Shown: one piece after another, positions 5,939-8,724 of the stretch | How the letters are laid out: each line of letters begins with the position of its first letter | Numbering within the stretch: the stretch's first letter is position 1 | Position numbers and translations under genes: made by a program | Notes under the pieces: model-generated | What the model was told of the DNA's origin: nothing | Databases searched by the model: none | The model's input: the letters and a program-made list of their open reading frames with translations, nothing else | Source of the DNA: Acidimicrobiia bacterium | GTDB lineage: Bacteria; Actinomycetota; Acidimicrobiia; Acidimicrobiales; AC-14 | Direction of reading: 5' to 3' | Length of the DNA stretch: 8,724 bases | Assembly: GCA_019243595.1 (NCBI GenBank) | Contig: JAFAUA010000176.1 | Coordinates: 1 to 8,724, forward strand

Positions 5939-6367
5939 ATGAAGAACATGGACCGTTGGCTGGGCGACGGCGGCATGCCCGTCATCGATGCCGTTGGCGG
6001 CAACTTCGACGCCTACGGCTGCGGCGAGGACGGGCGCGGCTGGGTGACGGCGGGCTGGACGCCGACGGCAATGGCGTGCAACCCCCACGGCATCGTGCAG
6101 GCAGGCGTGCACTCAGTGCTGCTCGACGCGGCGATGAACTTCGCCATCAACACCGAGCTCGATGGCCGAGACCGCACCCGCGCCACCCTCGAGATGAAGA
6201 CCGAGACCATGCGTGTGGCCAAGGCCGGCGACAACCTGCGAGTGGAGGGTCGGGTCGTCCGCATGGCCAAGCAGGTCGCCTACGCGGAAGCGACGACCCG
6301 CGACGGCGAGAATCAGCTGGTCAGCAGGGCCACCGGCACGTTCCTTCTCCACCGCGAGGCCGACTAG
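5939..6367 (+). CDS. PaaI-type hotdog-fold acyl-CoA thioesterase
   Basis: A 142-residue single hotdog domain, the usual length for the PaaI/acyl-CoA thioesterase family, which hydrolyses acyl- or aryl-CoA to free acid and CoA. The active-site segment CNPHGIVQAGVHSVLLDAAM shows Asn48, His50-Gly51 and Asp63 on the central helix. The later strands (RATLEMKTETMRVAKAGDNLRVEGRVVRMAKQVAYAEATTRD) fit the hotdog sheet. ATG 5939 is chosen because GAAGG at 5927-5931 precedes it by 7 bases. ATG 5918 in the same frame would overlap the kinase end but has no ribosome site. The Shine-Dalgarno overlaps the stop of the histidine kinase, indicating one transcript and possibly translational coupling. Together with the divergent thiolase, this points to acyl-CoA turnover as a theme of the locus. 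Confidence 0.9.
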   Translation: MKNMDRWLGDGGMPVIDAVGGNFDAYGCGEDGRGWVTAGWTPTAMACNPHGIVQAGVHSVLLDAAMNFAINTELDGRDRTRATLEMKTETMRVAKAGDNLRVEGRVVRMAKQVAYAEATTRDGENQLVSRATGTFLLHREAD

Positions 6368-6445
6368 CAGGCGGGAACGCACGGCCTGGTCACGGCGTTG
6401 GACAAATGAGGATTCCCGTCCGCCGCTGAAGGGAAGAAACCAGAG

Positions 6446-6610
6446 GTGCTGTTGCTAATCGCCATCGGACTGCTGGGGTGGTTCGTCGTGTCGTGCGTCT
6501 TCGCACCTCTCATCGGTGGTGCAATCCACCGCTGCGACGTGCTCGCACGGCGCCGCTCTGTCGAGGTGCTGCGGTCCAGAGCCCAGCACCCCGCCACCCA
6601 CGCCGCCTGA
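6446..6610 (+). CDS. 54-residue single-TM microprotein
   Basis: A short reading frame from GTG 6446. Residues 1-27 are strongly hydrophobic (LLLIAIGLLGWFVVSCVFAPLIGG) and should span the membrane. Residues 28-48 are a basic segment with the patch HRCDVLARRRSVEVLRSR, followed by a short AQHPATHAA tail. The Arg-rich tail predicts a cytoplasmic C-terminus. AAGGGA at 6429-6434 could serve as a ribosome site, though the 11-base spacer is long. It lies 78 bp after the thioesterase on the same strand and 18 bp from a convergent gene end. Hydrophobic-then-basic composition and codon use argue for a real gene, but its family is not recognised and the small size leaves doubt. Confidence 0.6.
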   Translation: MLLLIAIGLLGWFVVSCVFAPLIGGAIHRCDVLARRRSVEVLRSRAQHPATHAA

Positions 6611-6643
6611 CGTCGTAGGCGCGCGCCGTCAGCCGTAGGCGGC
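6602..6643. terminator. GC-rich stem-loop between convergent genes
   Basis: The arms GCCGCCT (6602-6608) and AGGCGGC (6637-6643) are perfectly complementary. Nested inside are CTGACG (6607-6612) with CGTCAG (6627-6632) and the self-complementary GGCGCGCGCC (6618-6627). It spans both stop codons of the microprotein and the epoxide-hydrolase-like gene. It could act as a bidirectional terminator, but no T-tract follows on either side, and GC-rich sequence makes such stems easily. Confidence 0.4.
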
Positions 6644-7003
6644 CTTGGCGGGAGCGGTGTCGAAGTACTCCCGCCACGACATGATGCGGCCGTCGTGTAG
6701 TTCGAACGCGGCACAGATCGGCAGCGTCACAGCTCTGCCGTTGAGCGTGATGTAGTCGGTCCGCTCGTTGATGACGACGTCGCCGGCCGCCGCTTGGTGA
6801 TGCACCACGAGACGACCGGGCGGGACGTCCCGGAAGTGCTCGATCCACTCGGTGAGCGCCGCCTTGCCGACGATCGGTGGCAGCGGCATGGCGTGATACA
6901 CGGCGTCGTCGCTGAAGGAGTCGAGGATGGCGTCGACGTCCCGCCGCTCCCACGCGTCGAGGAAGCGCCGCACAAAGCGGTCGTTCGTGTCGGGGTCGCC
7001 CAT
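6629..7003 (-). CDS. NTF2-fold protein, limonene-1,2-epoxide hydrolase-like
   Basis: A 124-residue protein of the SnoaL/NTF2 superfamily, closest by eye to limonene-1,2-epoxide hydrolase (LEH) of Rhodococcus. The helix FVRRFLDAWERRDVDAILDSF is followed by VYHAMPLPPIVGK, a near copy of the LEH segment with MPLPP. NERTDYI holds Arg81 and Asp83, and the end has SWREYFD. Against known LEH catalytic residues, Tyr53 (here Tyr36), Arg99 (Arg81), Asp101 (Asp83) and Trp130 (Trp110) are kept, while Asn55 is Ala38 and Asp132 is Glu112. Epoxide hydrolysis is therefore possible but not assured. The start is ATG 7003; an in-frame TTG lies one codon upstream. No Shine-Dalgarno is seen; CACGAT six bases upstream may be a leaderless -10. 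It is divergent from the metallopeptidase-like gene. Confidence 0.85.
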   Translation of the reverse strand: MGDPDTNDRFVRRFLDAWERRDVDAILDSFSDDAVYHAMPLPPIVGKAALTEWIEHFRDVPPGRLVVHHQAAAGDVVINERTDYITLNGRAVTLPICAAFELHDGRIMSWREYFDTAPAKAAYG

Positions 7004-7078
7004 CAACGCATCGTGTCACGTGCGGCTTAGTCGTTCGGCCTATGCAGTGCGACGACGCGCCCCACCGATCAGAAGGGC
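7004..7078. promoter_or_regulatory. Divergent intergenic region, epoxide-hydrolase-like/metallopeptidase-like genes
   Basis: A 75-bp gap that must hold promoters for both divergent genes unless they lie in coding sequence. It contains the palindrome CACGTG inside GTCACGTGC, and CACGAT on the minus strand at leaderless spacing. AGAAGG at 7071-7076 lies only 2 bases before the plus-strand ATG, unusually close for a ribosome site. No convincing -35 element was found. Confidence 0.35.
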
Positions 7079-7663
7079 ATGGCTGCGTGGACCTGTCGGT
7101 GCGGCTACGCCAACCTCGATGTCATCCGCTGTTCGGGGTGTCGCCGCCCCGCCGCCGGGCGCTGGCGCCGCCGTGCGGTAGCGAGCGCATTTGTCGCCAT
7201 TTCGGTGATGGGCGCCAATGCCCTCTGGTCACCGGCTCAGAGCATCGCCAAGGGCGTAGCCGCGCCGGCCGCCACGCCGACGCCACCACCGCCCTCGGCA
7301 TCAGCCGCACCGGGCCCCACCCGGCGCGTGTCCGCACCTCTGACACAGCGCCCGGCAGGAGCGCCACGCGCTGACCGGTGTACGGGCGCGCGACAAGCAG
7401 TGGAACGGGCCGGCGACCACCTCGGCCCGGGCTACGAATTCCGGTGCCCGGCCACCGACTTTCCGCGCTGGGGTGCGACGAGCGTGTCGCCGTGCGGCCC
7501 GTGCTGGGTGGAGATCAATCTGGCGGCCATCGGCCCCAGCGATTCGGTCCTGCGCTACGTCATCGCCCACGAGTTCTGCCACTCGAACGGGATCCGAGAC
7601 GAGCAGGCAGCAGACGACTGTGCCGCCCGCTACGGATTTCCGAACGTCTACTTCGTGCGCTGA
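7079..7663 (+). CDS. Zinc finger-TM-HExxH putative membrane metallopeptidase
   Basis: A 194-residue protein of unrecognised family with three parts. Residues 4-22 form a RanBP2-like zinc finger or zinc ribbon (Trp4, Cys6, Cys8, Asn12, Cys18, Cys21). An Arg cluster (RWRRR) then precedes one hydrophobic segment at about 33-50, which puts the finger inside the cell. A Pro/Ala/Ser/Thr-rich linker (about 60-98) leads to an external domain with Cys101, 123, 139, 142, 167 and 181. This domain ends in AHEFCHSNGIRDEQAADDCA: His164-Glu165-x2-His168 is a zincin HExxH motif, and Glu175 in DEQAAD resembles the third ligand of gluzincin-type peptidases. A zinc peptidase is the best guess; substrate is unknown. 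ATG 7079 is the only start after the upstream in-frame stop at 7028. Its stop is one base from the convergent ester-cyclase stop. Confidence 0.8.
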   Translation: MAAWTCRCGYANLDVIRCSGCRRPAAGRWRRRAVASAFVAISVMGANALWSPAQSIAKGVAAPAATPTPPPPSASAAPGPTRRVSAPLTQRPAGAPRADRCTGARQAVERAGDHLGPGYEFRCPATDFPRWGATSVSPCGPCWVEINLAAIGPSDSVLRYVIAHEFCHSNGIRDEQAADDCAARYGFPNVYFVR

Positions 7664-7664
7664 C

Positions 7665-8078
7665 TCAGTGGGTGAGGCCCACACCGTCCTGGCAGTGAGG
7701 ACCGCCCCAGTGCTCGACGATCTTGCCGTCGCGGATGCGAAGGATCGCCGTGCCGTTGATCTCCACCGGCTTGCCTGACGCGGCAACGCCGTAGAACGGC
7801 GTGCCCGTGTGGGTTCCCTTCACGGTCCAGTTGGAGACGACGAGGTCGTCGTGCTCGATCAGCAGATCGACGGTGAACGCCATGTCCGGAAACGCCGAGC
7901 GCACCTCCGTCCACCACCGCAGCTCCTCACCGCGGATGTCAGTCCCAATCACGTCGGGGTTCACGCGCTCGGCGACATGGGTGTGGAAGTCCGGCGCGAA
8001 GAACGAGAACACCGCTTCCTCGTCGCCGGCCGCCATGGCATCGCTATAGGCGCCCAGCAGCTTCAGGTTCTCCGACAT
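7665..8078 (-). CDS. SnoaL-like ester cyclase family protein
   Basis: A 137-residue NTF2-fold protein of the SnoaL/ester-cyclase group. The founding members close rings of polyketide methyl esters by aldol condensation, but most relatives have no known substrate. The helix ENLKLLGAYSDAMAAGDEEAVFSFFAPDF is followed by a long sheet with the family-like blocks WTVKGTHTGTPFYGV and INGTAILRIRDGKIVEHWG. The acidic and His residues around 115-131 line the usual cavity region. The tail PHCQDGVGLTH is less typical. ATG 8078 is preferred, since AGGA (complement of 8086-8089) lies 7 bases upstream. An in-frame ATG at 8168 would add about 30 unrelated residues and run into the toxin-antitoxin operator. 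It is convergent with the metallopeptidase-like gene. Confidence 0.88.
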   Translation of the reverse strand: MSENLKLLGAYSDAMAAGDEEAVFSFFAPDFHTHVAERVNPDVIGTDIRGEELRWWTEVRSAFPDMAFTVDLLIEHDDLVVSNWTVKGTHTGTPFYGVAASGKPVEINGTAILRIRDGKIVEHWGGPHCQDGVGLTH

Positions 8079-8147
8079 GAGAACATCCTGCCTCACGTAC
8101 TCGGCGGGCCTTCCAGTTAGCCATCCGGGACCGCGTCGGGTTGCTGA

Positions 8148-8188
8148 ATGCCTGCAAAGTCGCAGCATCGGTGCTATAGTGCAGGCAT
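8148..8188. promoter_or_regulatory. Inverted-repeat operator with -10 hexamer of the toxin-antitoxin operon
   Basis: Perfect 9-bp arms ATGCCTGCA (8148-8156) and TGCAGGCAT (8180-8188) are 23 bases apart. A smaller pair, AGCA (8164-8167) and TGCT (8172-8175), is nested nearly on the same centre. The -10 hexamer TATAGT (8175-8180) lies inside, ending 6 bases before the antitoxin ATG with no Shine-Dalgarno, which fits leaderless transcription. Antitoxin-toxin complexes of the FitAB/VapBC type bind such inverted repeats to repress their own promoter. Confidence 0.7.
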
Positions 8189-8420
8189 GGTCGCGATCAC
8201 GATTCGGGACGTCCCGGCCGACGTGCGCGACGAGCTTGCGGCGCGCGCCGCGAGGGCTGGCAAGTCCCTCCAGGAATACCTACGCGGCCTTCTTGTGGAC
8301 ACCGCGCACAAGCCAGCCGTTGAGGACGTAATCGCACGAGCCCGCGGCCGGGTCGCCGCCACCGGCACCCGGGTGGGGACCGAGGCGATCCTTGCTGCCC
8401 GCGACGCCGATCGCCGGTGA
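8187..8420 (+). CDS. FitA/VapB-type ribbon-helix-helix antitoxin
   Basis: A 77-residue antitoxin. Residues 2-8 (VAITIRD) form the DNA-contacting beta strand of a ribbon-helix-helix fold. Helix 1 is about 10-24 (PADVRDELAARAARA) and helix 2 about 27-38 (SLQEYLRGLLVD), the standard FitA/VapB layout. The C-terminal half, rich in Arg and Ala, should wrap the toxin and block its active site. The ATG at 8187 is inside the right arm of the operator; an in-frame ATG at 8148 would place coding sequence across the promoter and is not used. Its TGA overlaps the toxin GTG by 4 bp (8417-8420), the typical arrangement for coupled translation of antitoxin and toxin. It is predicted to autoregulate through the inverted repeat. 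Confidence 0.92.
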   Translation: MVAITIRDVPADVRDELAARAARAGKSLQEYLRGLLVDTAHKPAVEDVIARARGRVAATGTRVGTEAILAARDADRR

Positions 8421-8724
8421 CTGAGAGCGTCGTCTGCGATGCTTCAGCCCTCGTCGCGCTGTTGACCGATGCCGGTGGCGGTGGTGCTTGGGCCGCAACC
8501 TCTCTAACCAACGTCCGGCTCGCGGCACCGCATCTGGTGCTGTTCGAGGTCGCCAACGTGCTCCGTCGACACGAGCTCGCCGGGATTATCAGTGCCGATC
8601 AGGCCGCCCAGGCGCATGCGGATCTGCTCGACTTGGCGCTCGAGCTGTGGCCCTACGAGCCGCTGGCGTTGAGGGCGTGGGAGCTGCGGGGCAGCGTGAC
8701 GGTGTACGACGCGACCTACGTCGC
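8417..8724 (+). CDS. PIN-domain ribonuclease toxin, VapC/FitB type (3' partial)
   Basis: Begins at GTG 8417, overlapping the antitoxin stop, and is cut by the window end after 102 codons. PIN-domain toxins are Mg-dependent ribonucleases that cleave tRNA or other RNA when freed from the antitoxin. Visible acidic active-site residues are Asp8 (VVCDASALVALL), Glu44 (LVLFEVANVLRR) and Asp98 (TVYDATYV). The fourth, usually about 15-20 residues later, lies beyond the window. The pattern of beta-strand ending in CDAS, then helix ANVLRR, then VYDATY is classic for the family. No stop or frameshift is seen, so the toxin appears intact as far as it goes; full family length is about 130-140 residues. 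Confidence 0.93.
   Translation, partial: MTESVVCDASALVALLTDAGGGGAWAATSLTNVRLAAPHLVLFEVANVLRRHELAGIISADQAAQAHADLLDLALELWPYEPLALRAWELRGSVTVYDATYV

Noticed and set aside
6372..6418. CGGGAA/TTCCCG inverted repeat after the thioesterase
   Set aside because: Only 6-bp arms around a 35-base loop; likely chance in GC-rich DNA and no terminator features.
7030..7056. GTCGT/ACGAC arms in the divergent gap before the metallopeptidase-like gene
   Set aside because: Five-base arms with a 17-base loop; too weak to call an operator.
7301..7786. Minus-strand open frame across the metallopeptidase/ester-cyclase junction
   Set aside because: Overlaps two better-supported genes and has an Arg/Ala/Ser-rich composition without motifs.
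8079..8168. Longer N-terminus of the ester cyclase from ATG 8168
   Set aside because: The extra residues are Arg/Gly-rich and not family-like; ATG 8078 has AGGA and the extension would cover part of the toxin-antitoxin operator.
8148..8186. Longer antitoxin from ATG 8148
   Set aside because: Would place the TATAGT hexamer and inverted repeat in coding sequence; the ribbon-helix-helix fold starts at ATG 8187.

Overview
The window is high-GC, gene-dense DNA with actinobacterial gene order and domain content. The order PASTA kinase, trpG/pabA, crgA resembles the origin-proximal cell-division cluster of actinobacteria (crgA-Rv0012-trpG-pknB in Mycobacterium tuberculosis). Base composition and the many lipid-type and NTF2-fold genes would suit an uncultured or environmental actinobacterium, perhaps Acidimicrobiia-like. 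That placement is inference.

Region 1 (1-3188) is the division and signalling block. It holds a 5'-truncated PknB-type Ser/Thr kinase with four PASTA repeats and a convergent trpG/pabA glutamine amidotransferase whose stop codon shares a CTAG palindrome with the kinase stop. Next come a receiver-only response regulator whose 5' end overlaps trpG head to head, and crgA. The 73-bp gap after crgA carries a perfect DnaA-box consensus and small repeats.

Region 2 (3189-6610) is an acyl-CoA and sensor block. A thiolase and a small membrane-anchored zinc-ribbon protein form a minus-strand operon behind a TetR-type palindrome. Divergent from it are a soluble GAF histidine kinase, a tightly linked PaaI-type hotdog thioesterase, and a 54-residue one-TM microprotein.

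Region 3 (6611-8078) is accessory. Two unrelated NTF2-fold proteins (a limonene-epoxide-hydrolase-like protein with altered catalytic positions, and a SnoaL-type ester cyclase) lie on the minus strand. They flank a plus-strand gene for an unusual protein: an N-terminal zinc finger, one membrane segment, a Pro/Ala linker and an HExxH metallopeptidase-like domain.

Region 4 (8079-8724) is a FitAB/VapBC-type toxin-antitoxin operon: a ribbon-helix-helix antitoxin followed by a PIN-domain toxin cut by the window end. A nested inverted repeat surrounds a -10 hexamer that suggests leaderless transcription.

No tRNA, rRNA, CRISPR array, insertion sequence or integrase was seen. The best candidates for something undescribed are the zinc-finger/TM/HExxH protein, the possible split two-component pair (orphan kinase and orphan receiver), and the thiolase-linked membrane zinc ribbon.
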